A DNA stretch of 8,637 nucleotides from Anaerolineaceae bacterium. GTDB lineage: Bacteria > Chloroflexota > Anaerolineae > 4572-78. Below, in pieces: positions 1 through 6,292 of this stretch. Every line of letters begins with the position of its first letter. The first letter of the stretch is position 1. Position numbers and translations under genes: made by a program. Where the stretch lies: contig JANTHQ010000057.1 in assembly GCA_024762375.1 (NCBI GenBank), positions 1 to 8,637 on the forward strand, given 5' to 3'. Under the pieces are notes generated by a model. The model worked only from the letters and a program-made list of their open reading frames with translations, did no database searches and had not been told where the DNA came from.

Positions 1-89
1 ATGATTTTGAATATTGTGGCACCCACAAAAAAGAATTTGTGGACCGCTTTACCAACGAAATCGCCAATGCCGACAATTTGAAGAAATAA
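1..89 (+). CDS. C-terminal end of a periplasmic substrate-binding protein (iron-type ABC transporter), 5' truncated
   Basis: An open frame enters from the left edge (codons in phase with position 3) and ends at a TAA at 87-89. The 28 visible residues contain a charged, amphipathic tail (FEYCGTHKKEFVDRFTNEIA) like the last helix of class-II solute-binding proteins of the ferric-ion family, where a tryptophan- or tyrosine-rich segment is followed by a basic helix. It lies just upstream of an FbpB-like permease and an FbpC-like ATPase on the same strand, which is the usual place for the binding-protein gene. The identification rests mostly on this context, because almost none of the protein is visible. 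If right, the mature protein would sit outside the membrane and deliver the ligand to the permease. Confidence 0.55.
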   Translation, partial: DFEYCGTHKKEFVDRFTNEIANADNLKK

Positions 90-112
90 CGTTTTGTTCA
101 CCATTTGCTCGG

Positions 113-139
113 AGCCTGCCGTCAATTTGGCGGCAGGCT
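113..139 (+). terminator. Intercistronic hairpin between binding-protein and permease genes (attenuator/partial terminator)
   Basis: AGCCTGCCG (113-121) pairs perfectly with CGGCAGGCT (131-139). The pairing can extend by T122-G130 and C123-G129, leaving a five-base loop. The stem is followed only by a short TTT (139-141), so full termination is doubtful. Such hairpins commonly lie between a highly expressed binding-protein gene and a weakly expressed permease gene, where they protect the upstream mRNA end and lower downstream expression. Confidence 0.6.
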
Positions 140-170
140 TTGGGCGATTTCAACTGCTGCCCGAAAAAAA

Positions 171-2504
171 ATGAAACCGACAACTCAGATAAATACACAA
201 CCGGCAACGTCACGCACATTTTGGCAAGAAATAGCCCGCCGCGTCAATGAATTTCGCCTGCTCGCCCAAGATAATATTCTGATGACAGGATTGCTGATTG
301 TGAGCATCTTTGTCTTTCTATTTATCATTCTGCCCCTGTTTGAAGTGATTGTGCAGGGCTTTTTTGTGCCCAATATCGGTACAAACCCCGATGAAGCGGG
401 GAAATTCAGCCTGGAATATTTTGCCCGTTATATCGACCCGGTTTATCGCACCCACGCATGGAATGTCGTCCGCGATACTCTGACGATGGGCGTGCTCACG
501 GCAACGTTTGGAACATTGTTTGGTTTTATCTTCGCTTATACCGTTATTCGCTGTAACATTCCATTTCCGCGATTGTTTCATGTCATAACCCTGTTGCCGA
601 CCATCTCGCCGCCGTTTGCCATCGCCGTCGCTGCCATTTTGCTTTTTGGCAGAAACGGATTGGTTACCCACAACTGGCTCGGTATTGAATTTTTGCCCGG
701 CGTAAATGACATTTATGGGCTGGATGGGCTGGTTTTTGTGCAGGTCATCACCTTTTTCTCGGTGCCGTATTTGATGCTGCGCGCCATGCTGGAACGGTTC
801 GACCCGGCAATGGAAGAAGCCGCACTGAGCATGGGCGCCAGCAAATTTCACATCTTTCGCACCATCACCTTGCCGATGTTGACGCCGGGGTTGGCCGGTT
901 CATTTTTGCTGCTATTCGTGGAATCGCTGGCCGATTTGGGGAACCCGCTGCTCATTTCGGGGAATACCACCGTTCTTTCTGCCGAAATTTTTCTGGCCAT
1001 CAATGGCGAATATAATCAGCAAAAAGGCGCGGCGCTGTCGCTGGTACTGCTCATTCCAACCCTCACGCTGTTTATCTTCCAAAACTATTGGGTCAAACGG
1101 CGTTCGTATATCTCTGTGACGGGCAAGCCGACCGGCGGGCAAATTACCGTGAAAGAACCGTGGATCCGCTGGTCATTTATTGGTGTCAGCGCCCTGATTT
1201 TGACTCTTGTGTTGGGGTTGTACTCCTCCATCGTGGTTGGTTCGCTGACCAAACTGTGGGGCATCGACAACTCATTCAGTATGAAATATTTTAATATCGT
1301 GTTCAATCGGGGGCTAGAATCCATCATCGATACTACATTTCTGTCGGCGGTTGCCACCCCGATTGCGGGGCTGATTGGGATTTTGGTTGCAGTGATGACC
1401 ATCCGCAAAAACTTCTCCGGCAAAGCGGCGCTCGACTTTTTCTCGAATTTGGGCGGGGCTGTGCCGGGCACAATTTTGGGAATCGGATATATCATTGTGT
1501 TCATTCAAGCACCGTTGTGGGGTGTATGGCTGGTATATGCCGCCCTCGCGTTGTATTTCAGTTCAGTCGCAGCGACAAATACCGCCGGGCGCGCGGTGGT
1601 GGTAGCTTTGGGCACAGCCATCGGCTATTTTTTAACCCGCTTGCCCGGCGAAGCCGACACTGGCGCGCTGATGACATTCGGAAATTGGCAATATGCTTTG
1701 GCTGCTGTCCTTTTTGTGGCTGCCCTTTTGGCATGGTTCGGCACATCTGCCGAAAAACGGCGGTTAACCGTAACCCCAATTTTGATTATGGCACTGTTTT
1801 TGGTTTTGCATAACATTTCCGGGGCGTGGATACGGGCAATTTTCATTTGGAGCCGCTCGTTGCCGGGAACCCAACTGCCAAAAATTGTCAGCAGTGTTTC
1901 CGACCAAATTGGCGTATTTTTACAACCGACATTTACGCTCATGGGTTTTACATTTTTGACAGCCGGGATTTTCACACTGCCCCAAATTGGCCCCAAAATG
2001 CGAATGTGGGTGGCGGCCATACTGCTGAGCGTCAGCGCCGCGTTAACGCTGGTTGGCGAGCCGCTCACGCTGATTGGCACATCATACATCATTATTTTCG
2101 CGTATGCCGTGCGCAGTTTGCCCGCATCGGTGCGGGCGGGGGTTGCCGCGCTGCAGCAAATCGACCCATCCATCGAAGAAGCGTCTGCCAGTTTGGGCGC
2201 AAATGCCCAGTACACATTTCGGCGGATAACGCTGCCGCTGGTGTTGCCCGCGTTCATTGCCGGGTTGATTTTCAGTTTTGCACGCCATATGACCAGTCTG
2301 TCGGCCATTATCTTTTTGTCAACGCCCAAATGGCGCATTTTAACAGTTGAAATTCTCAGCGCGGTTGAACAGGGTGGCATGAGTTTGGCGGCGGCCTACT
2401 CGCTGGTGCTCATTGTTATTGTATTGATTGCCATCGGCTTAACCTATTTTATTTTGGGGCGCACACTGGGAAATTCCGGACAGAACATTGATTTTAATGT
2501 ATAG
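171..2504 (+). CDS. fbpB: Two-module iron(III)-type ABC transporter permease with enlarged second module
   Basis: This is the membrane channel of a binding-protein-dependent importer, FbpB/SfuB/ThiP-like. It carries two binding-protein-dependent permease modules, each with an EAA loop that docks the ATPase: residues about 215-238 (EEAALSMGASKFHIFRTITL) and about 669-692 (EEASASLGANAQYTFRRITL). The second module has the family hallmarks PGTILGIGY (about 432-440) and AYAVRSLPASVRAG upstream of its EAA loop. I chose the ATG at 171 (777 residues) over the in-frame ATG at 105, because the earlier start would place the strong hairpin at 113-139 inside the coding region and add an untypical N-terminus. 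No good ribosome binding site precedes either start. Usual family length is about 500-560 residues. The excess is a hydrophobic insert between about 455 and 630. The first membrane segment follows about 35 cytoplasmic residues. The substrate is inferred as Fe3+ from family resemblance; another small anion or cation is possible. Confidence 0.9.
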   Translation: MKPTTQINTQPATSRTFWQEIARRVNEFRLLAQDNILMTGLLIVSIFVFLFIILPLFEVIVQGFFVPNIGTNPDEAGKFSLEYFARYIDPVYRTHAWNVVRDTLTMGVLTATFGTLFGFIFAYTVIRCNIPFPRLFHVITLLPTISPPFAIAVAAILLFGRNGLVTHNWLGIEFLPGVNDIYGLDGLVFVQVITFFSVPYLMLRAMLERFDPAMEEAALSMGASKFHIFRTITLPMLTPGLAGSFLLLFVESLADLGNPLLISGNTTVLSAEIFLAINGEYNQQKGAALSLVLLIPTLTLFIFQNYWVKRRSYISVTGKPTGGQITVKEPWIRWSFIGVSALILTLVLGLYSSIVVGSLTKLWGIDNSFSMKYFNIVFNRGLESIIDTTFLSAVATPIAGLIGILVAVMTIRKNFSGKAALDFFSNLGGAVPGTILGIGYIIVFIQAPLWGVWLVYAALALYFSSVAATNTAGRAVVVALGTAIGYFLTRLPGEADTGALMTFGNWQYALAAVLFVAALLAWFGTSAEKRRLTVTPILIMALFLVLHNISGAWIRAIFIWSRSLPGTQLPKIVSSVSDQIGVFLQPTFTLMGFTFLTAGIFTLPQIGPKMRMWVAAILLSVSAALTLVGEPLTLIGTSYIIIFAYAVRSLPASVRAGVAALQQIDPSIEEASASLGANAQYTFRRITLPLVLPAFIAGLIFSFARHMTSLSAIIFLSTPKWRILTVEILSAVEQGGMSLAAAYSLVLIVIVLIAIGLTYFILGRTLGNSGQNIDFNV

Positions 2505-2539
2505 CGACCATCGCCATCCGTTCAATTTTGCATCATTGC

Positions 2540-2545
2540 AGGAGG
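2540..2545 (+). promoter_or_regulatory. Ribosome binding site that fixes the GTG start of the ATPase gene
   Basis: AGGAGG lies seven bases before the GTG at 2553. The 48 bases after the permease stop contain no other candidate, and the encoded N-terminus (MSFLRLENLVKEF) aligns with the normal start of FbpC/PotA-type ATPases. Confidence 0.85.
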
Positions 2546-2552
2546 ATTTTTC

Positions 2553-3629
2553 GTGAGTTTTTTGCGGCTAGAAAATTTGGTAAAAGAATTTGTCGGTCGG
2601 GGCGGCGAAGGTATGGTTCGCGCCGTGGACCATATCACGGTTGACATCGAAAAAGGCGAATTTGTAACGTTGCTGGGGCCGTCGGGTTGTGGAAAAACAA
2701 CGACCCTGCGGCTCATCGCGGGTTTTGAATTTCCAACCGATGGCCGGATAATTTTGGATGGCGATGTCATCAATCAGCAACCGCCCAACCAGCGCGATAT
2801 GGCGATGGTGTTTCAAAGTTATGCCATCTTTCCGCATTTGAATGTATTCGAAAATATCGCGTATGGGCTGAAAATTCAACGATTACCGGCCAATGTCATC
2901 AAAGAAAAAGTGCAACGGGTGTTGGAATTGACCGAGTTGACCGGTCTTGAAAACCGGCCGCCGAATGCACTTTCCGGGGGACAACAGCAGCGGGTGGCGC
3001 TGGCTCGGGCATTGGTTATGGAACCGAAAGTGCTGCTGATGGATGAGCCGCTTTCAAACTTGGATGCCAAATTGCGCGAAGTGATGCGCACCGAAATTCG
3101 GCGCATTCAGCAAACGCTGGGGATTACCAGTGTTTATGTTACCCACGACCAAATTGAGGCGATGACACTTTCTGACCGGGTGGTGGTAATGAACCAAGGG
3201 CGAATTGAACAAATCGGCACACCCCCTGAAATTTACCGGCATCCGCGCACTGCCTTTGTGGCAGATTTCATCGGCACGACCAATTTTGTGGATGGCACAG
3301 TTACCGCCGTCGATGGTGATTTGGTGACGGTGGATGTGCTGGGGCAATCGCTGGTAGCACCTGCGCCACCGCGAGACCTGTCGGTGGGGCAAACCGTAAA
3401 ACTCGTTTTGCGGCCGGAAGCCATCGAGTTGGTTGAAACGGGTGGGCAGTATGAAGGCGTGGTGCACTGGTCGTCATATATGGGCAGTTTGGTGGAATAT
3501 GAAATTGAAGTGGCCGGACAGAGATTGCTGGTGACCGATTCTGACCCGCGCCATACAATCGTATATCCCAAAAACCATACAATTGGCGTGCGGATGATTG
3601 ATGAATGCCTGTACATTTTGCCCGAATGA
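2553..3629 (+). CDS. fbpC: Iron(III)-type ABC transporter ATP-binding protein
   Basis: This cytoplasmic ATPase drives the permease encoded 48 bases upstream. All catalytic motifs are intact: Walker A GPSGCGKTT (42-50), Q-loop Q88 in VFQSYAIFPHL, signature LSGGQ (140-144), Walker B VLLMDE (160-165), D-loop SNLD (168-171) and the switch histidine H198 (YVTHDQIEAM). The C-terminal third (about 240-358) has the pattern of a TOBE-type beta-barrel regulatory domain, typical of the FbpC/PotA/MalK group. At 358 residues it has standard family length. It starts with GTG behind a perfect AGGAGG. The TOBE domain argues for the FbpC/PotA/UgpC branch; the paired permease architecture points to FbpC rather than PotA, which would need two separate permeases. 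Transcription ends at the hairpin 17 bases downstream. Confidence 0.93.
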   Translation: MSFLRLENLVKEFVGRGGEGMVRAVDHITVDIEKGEFVTLLGPSGCGKTTTLRLIAGFEFPTDGRIILDGDVINQQPPNQRDMAMVFQSYAIFPHLNVFENIAYGLKIQRLPANVIKEKVQRVLELTELTGLENRPPNALSGGQQQRVALARALVMEPKVLLMDEPLSNLDAKLREVMRTEIRRIQQTLGITSVYVTHDQIEAMTLSDRVVVMNQGRIEQIGTPPEIYRHPRTAFVADFIGTTNFVDGTVTAVDGDLVTVDVLGQSLVAPAPPRDLSVGQTVKLVLRPEAIELVETGGQYEGVVHWSSYMGSLVEYEIEVAGQRLLVTDSDPRHTIVYPKNHTIGVRMIDECLYILPE

Positions 3630-3646
3630 GTGAACATCGGGCAACA

Positions 3647-3682
3647 AAAAAAGCAGATGGGAATGCGCCCATCTGCTTTTTT
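3647..3682. terminator. Bidirectional intrinsic terminator between convergent operons
   Basis: A 15-bp perfect stem (3647-3661 with 3668-3682) built on GCAGATGGG/CCCATCTGC is flanked by A-run and T-run sequence, with a six-base loop (3662-3667). Read on the plus strand it ends in TTTTTT, 17 bases after the ATPase stop. Read on the minus strand it ends in a run of seven T, 20 bases after the cytochrome b stop. It therefore serves both converging units. Confidence 0.93.
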
Positions 3683-3702
3683 GATTCTGTCTTCTGCCGG
3701 AA

Positions 3703-4311
3703 TTAATCAGCCTCAATCTCTTCCCAACCGGTAATCATCGCCTTGATGTGTGCCAGCGGTGTATGGCCGGTGGTGGTCATATATACATGCACAATAAAGA
3801 AGCTGATCAGCGCGAATGCGCCGGCAGTATGCAACAATGCCGTCAAGTCTAGCCGGGCAAATATACCCCATTCGTGCCAGTGGTTGTAGTACATATACAA
3901 TAAGCCGGTGGTTACCTGCACGGGGATGATGAGAATTTTGAACCCAAGATAGGTAAAACGTTGCAACGGGTTCAGTTTTGAAGCTTCACTTTCTTTAAAT
4001 GGGTGCTTCTCGTTTTTGAAAATTCCCACGGCATAATAATGTGCTACTGCCGAAAGGCGTTCGGTGGTGGGCACATATTGTCGCCATTCGCCTGTGGTGA
4101 GATGCCAGAAAATGGCGAACACTATCAACGCAATCAATGCCCACGCCAGTGTATTGTGTAGCATGACGGCTTTTTGGTAGCCAAAAAGATGGTACGAATT
4201 GTGAATTTCAAAGCCGGTAATGCCCAGCAAAATTATCAGTAATGCCTGTGTCCAGTGCCACAAGCGCTCGAACCCTTTGAAAAGGTACACGCGAATCGTT
4301 GCAGTCGTCAT
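3703..4311 (-). CDS. Membrane cytochrome b (PhsC/b561-like), partner of the octaheme cytochrome
   Basis: This 202-residue integral membrane protein has four hydrophobic helices, at about 18-37, 49-71, 119-141 and 153-178. Histidines at helix ends or centres fit bis-histidine ligation of b-type hemes: H19 (RLWHW), H52, H70, one in ALLHTAGAF (about 160) and one in FFIVHVYM (about 174). The opening segment VYLFKGFERLWHWTQALL is typical of the cytochrome b561-like subunits of thiosulfate reductase, formate dehydrogenase and Ni-Fe hydrogenase. These subunits pass electrons between the quinone pool and a periplasmic partner. The gene begins six bases after the octaheme cytochrome stop, so the two are probably co-translated and work as one complex. 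The upstream ribosome site (GGTAGAG) is weak, consistent with translational coupling. Direction of electron flow cannot be read from the sequence. Confidence 0.85.
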   Translation of the reverse strand: MTTATIRVYLFKGFERLWHWTQALLIILLGITGFEIHNSYHLFGYQKAVMLHNTLAWALIALIVFAIFWHLTTGEWRQYVPTTERLSAVAHYYAVGIFKNEKHPFKESEASKLNPLQRFTYLGFKILIIPVQVTTGLLYMYYNHWHEWGIFARLDLTALLHTAGAFALISFFIVHVYMTTTGHTPLAHIKAMITGWEEIEAD

Positions 4312-4317
4312 TGTTCT

Positions 4318-5982
4318 CTACCGTCCTTTCTTGCTGCCGAAGATGCGGAGTGACGAGTGCACCACCACGCCCAGCAGCGAGCCTGCTGCTGCCAGCCATC
4401 CCAGCAAATCCAAAATGTTGTTGTGGTCTCGTGCCGGCATGTAAAAACCTTCCAATGATCCCACTCGGCTTTGTGTTTTGTCGGTATGACAACTATCGCA
4501 CGCGAGTGCATCTTCTTTTGGGGCAACCATGTGCGTGATGGGCCAGTACATTTCGGTATCCACAAAATCGTATTGGCCGCTGTACGGCAAGCCCGCGTAA
4601 TCCATTCCGGCTTGAATTGATTTCCCCCAGTCGAAGTTTTTCCAGTACGCGGTATCATCTTTCCCGAACAGATGAGGGATGACCAGCGTTTTGTTGACGG
4701 GGTCATAGGGTTGGTTGCCGCGATGAACTTTGAACGGGTAAATGCGGGCATTCGGGTCATCGTAGCTGCCGTCAATGGGATTAATTTCTACCGGTTTGGT
4801 GTCGTCAATTTTGTCTGTGGCAAGTGTATAGCGAATGACTCCGTTGAACCAGTAGTATTCCGGTTTTACATTAACTTCATCAACAAACGACCCTTTAAGC
4901 GTGTTATAGTTGGGGAAACCTTGCTCATCGACGGTACTTTTAATTGAACCATCATCGTTAAATTGGCCGGCATCTTTCCAGTACCATTCCATTTTGGTGG
5001 GAACGCCACCCCGGGCATACTCTGGAATATGACAGGTCTGACATGCAACTTTGTCTGTATGGTCGTTGATTTTCGGGTTGCTGTGTGGTGTGATGCCATG
5101 ACAAGATTCGCAAGTGGCACGATTGTGGTCGTCGTTGGGCAGGTCGTAATGGGTATCAGATTGCGAAAGCATTCGTAAGCGGCTTCCGGCAATCTCATGC
5201 GAGTTGGCTGTGTGGCAATCTGAGCATTGGAAGTTTGCCCCGTCGGGAGACATATGTACATCCAGCGATTTGTCGGGCACTTTCAGCGAAGAGTCGAGGT
5301 CGCCGTGTTTAACGCCATCACCACCGCCGCCGTAAAAGTGGCACGCGCCACAGTTATTTCGGCTGGAGTGCCCCACGTTTTGCGCGACTTCATTCAAATC
5401 GGGTGGATTGAACATCTTCCCGTTAAATTCTGTCGGTTCATACACGGGTAATCCTGCGGCAGTGGGGAATTTTTTATATGTCCCGGTCGTATCGTGGCAA
5501 ACTAAACAATCGACATTTTGTTGCACGGTAAAATCAAACGTTTTGTCTTTCCATCCATAACCGGCGTGGCAACTGGTACAACGCGGTTCATTGGATTGAA
5601 TGGAGATACAGAAATTGTTGATGATGTCTTTTTTACCAAGCGTTTGGTCGGTATCTGGCACGTGTTTTTCCCACGTCCAATGGATGGTGTGCATCACTTG
5701 GTCGGCCGCTTCGGTGTGGCACGAAAGACAAGCATTGGTGACATCCTGCACCGTTTCAAACGGTTGTTGCAAAACTTCAAATTTGGTGTGGTCAGCGGTG
5801 GAGTGGGACACTTCGTCATCGCCTTGTTGGGCGGGATTGTCTTCCGCGGCGACAAGTGCGACCGGTGAGGCGTCTGCGGCGCGGCTAACCTGCACTTGCT
5901 TCGCCATTAAAAGACCCACTACCACAACCAACAACACCGGGATGATGAGTAGTTGTTTCAGTAATGTTTTTCTTTGTGGCAT
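4318..5982 (-). CDS. otr: Membrane-anchored octaheme c-type cytochrome, tetrathionate reductase (OTR) family
   Basis: This 554-residue exported cytochrome has exactly eight CXXCH heme-binding motifs, starting at residues 85, 135, 159, 211, 253, 291, 314 and 495. The N-terminus is a signal or signal-anchor: basic QRK, then a hydrophobic stretch at about 11-27, then AADASP. Around the second heme, INNFCISIQSNEPRCTSCH with GYGW, and after the seventh, CHIPEYARGGVPTK, are features I recognise from the octaheme tetrathionate reductase family described in Shewanella. The large gap between hemes seven and eight (about 175 residues) also fits. Purified family members reduce tetrathionate, nitrite and hydroxylamine; the physiological substrate is unsettled. 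A second hydrophobic helix near the C-terminus (about 523-541), followed by a basic tail, anchors the protein to the membrane, unlike the soluble Shewanella protein. ATG at 5982 is supported by AGAGGAG at 5990-5996. The cytochrome b follows immediately. Confidence 0.9.
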   Translation of the reverse strand: MPQRKTLLKQLLIIPVLLVVVVGLLMAKQVQVSRAADASPVALVAAEDNPAQQGDDEVSHSTADHTKFEVLQQPFETVQDVTNACLSCHTEAADQVMHTIHWTWEKHVPDTDQTLGKKDIINNFCISIQSNEPRCTSCHAGYGWKDKTFDFTVQQNVDCLVCHDTTGTYKKFPTAAGLPVYEPTEFNGKMFNPPDLNEVAQNVGHSSRNNCGACHFYGGGGDGVKHGDLDSSLKVPDKSLDVHMSPDGANFQCSDCHTANSHEIAGSRLRMLSQSDTHYDLPNDDHNRATCESCHGITPHSNPKINDHTDKVACQTCHIPEYARGGVPTKMEWYWKDAGQFNDDGSIKSTVDEQGFPNYNTLKGSFVDEVNVKPEYYWFNGVIRYTLATDKIDDTKPVEINPIDGSYDDPNARIYPFKVHRGNQPYDPVNKTLVIPHLFGKDDTAYWKNFDWGKSIQAGMDYAGLPYSGQYDFVDTEMYWPITHMVAPKEDALACDSCHTDKTQSRVGSLEGFYMPARDHNNILDLLGWLAAAGSLLGVVVHSSLRIFGSKKGR

Positions 5983-6040
5983 AATTCATCTCCTCTTGAA
6001 ATCGAAAAATCAAAATGGCATGCAGTGGTTTTTCGTATTT

Positions 6041-6051
6041 TCACCTCCTTT
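6041..6051 (-). promoter_or_regulatory. Orphan perfect Shine-Dalgarno sequence in the leader of the octaheme operon
   Basis: On the minus strand the leader reads AAAGGAGGTGA, full complementarity to the 16S rRNA tail, about 60 bases before the octaheme start, which has its own site at 5990-5996. No ATG, GTG or TTG lies within 4-15 bases downstream. The first ATG is about 22 bases on and opens a three-codon frame only. Confidence 0.6.
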
Positions 6052-6092
6052 GGCAAAATAAAATCGAATGTTAGTATAAGATTGTTTTATGT

Positions 6093-6113
6093 ATCAACGG
6101 GTGTTCTGTTGAT
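6093..6113 (-). repeat. Inverted repeat ATCAAC-N9-GTTGAT at the predicted transcription start
   Basis: Perfect six-base arms separated by nine bases lie immediately downstream of the -10 element, covering about +1 to +21 of the predicted transcript. It may be an operator for a dimeric regulator, or in RNA a 5' stem-loop that protects the message. Confidence 0.5.
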
Positions 6114-6120
6114 TGCTCTT

Positions 6121-6149
6121 ATGATAAAAGTGTTTCGTGAGTTTGTCAA
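6121..6149 (-). promoter_or_regulatory. Sigma-70-type promoter of the octaheme cytochrome/cytochrome b operon
   Basis: On the minus strand TTGACA (6149-6144, a perfect -35) is followed by exactly 17 bases and TATCAT (6126-6121, five of six matches to the -10). Transcription would start near 6114, giving a leader of about 130 bases before the octaheme start. The region upstream (6171-6212) is rich in A and T. No other promoter of this quality was seen in the window. Confidence 0.8.
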
Positions 6150-6154
6150 AAACA

Positions 6155-6170
6155 TCACAATAATTTGTGA
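6155..6170 (-). repeat. Inverted repeat TCACAA-N4-TTGTGA upstream of the -35 element
   Basis: Perfect six-base arms with a four-base spacer are centred about 48 bases before the predicted transcription start, just upstream of TTGACA. This is a normal position for an activator site. The half-site TTGTGA is like Crp/Fnr-family half-sites, but the arms point the opposite way from the standard Crp arrangement, so the regulator is not named. Confidence 0.45.
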
Positions 6171-6212
6171 ATTATGGCGCAATCTATAAAAATAATTTAT
6201 TGATAATGATAA

Positions 6213-6260
6213 CCAAAACAAATAAGGGCGAGCCCACCACGATTTATGGTGAACTCGCCC
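6213..6260 (-). terminator. Intrinsic terminator of the sulfur operon
   Basis: GGGCGAG (6226-6232) pairs with CTCGCCC (6254-6260). An inner stem CACCA/TGGTG (6235-6239 with 6247-6251) follows across a 2x2 internal loop, with a seven-base apical loop. On the minus strand the stem is followed by TTATTTGTTTT (6225-6215). It starts 33 bases after the dsrE2 stop and also insulates the downstream octaheme promoter. Confidence 0.88.
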
Positions 6261-6292
6261 CATGGGAGGGAGTATCCGGGATTGGCTTGATT

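Larger units (their letters stand above)
5983..6292. other. Intergenic region of 310 bases holding a terminator, a promoter and a leader
   Basis: No coding region is supported here. Read on the minus strand it contains, in order, the terminator of the sulfur operon (6213-6260), an AT-rich stretch with a weak Fur-like match (6201-6215), an inverted repeat (6155-6170), the promoter (6121-6149), a second inverted repeat (6093-6113) and the leader with an orphan ribosome site (6041-6051). It ends with the real ribosome site of the octaheme gene (5990-5996). Confidence 0.8.

Noticed and set aside
105..170. Upstream in-frame ATG at 105 as the permease start
   Set aside because: It would put the 113-139 hairpin inside the coding region and add 22 residues not typical of the family, without a ribosome site.
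318..851. 177-codon minus-strand open frame opposite the first permease module
   Set aside because: It overlaps the conserved first module, and its translation is rich in Gln, Arg and His with no motif; it is a shadow of the permease codon pattern.
1625..2380. 251-codon open frame on the minus strand inside the permease gene
   Set aside because: It is antisense to a clearly conserved membrane protein with an EAA motif. Its translation is low in hydrophobic pattern and unlike any family I know, and it has no ribosome site; it is a shadow frame.
4318..5982. Nitrite reductase NrfA or hydroxylamine oxidoreductase as identity of the octaheme gene
   Set aside because: There is no CXXCK motif as in NrfA and no HAO-like C-terminal crosslinking region. 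The NNFCI, GYGW and CHIPEYARGG segments point to the octaheme tetrathionate reductase family.
5600..6061. Plus-strand open frame of 153 codons opposite the N-terminal part of the octaheme gene, running into the leader
   Set aside because: It is antisense to the heme motifs and the signal sequence. Its translation is rich in Trp, Cys and Ser, mirroring the CXXCH codons, and it has no promoter or ribosome site.
6165..6190. Possible plus-strand promoter TTGTGA ... TATAAA
   Set aside because: The spacer is only 14 bases, and the next plus-strand sequence is the sulfur-operon terminator with no gene to serve.
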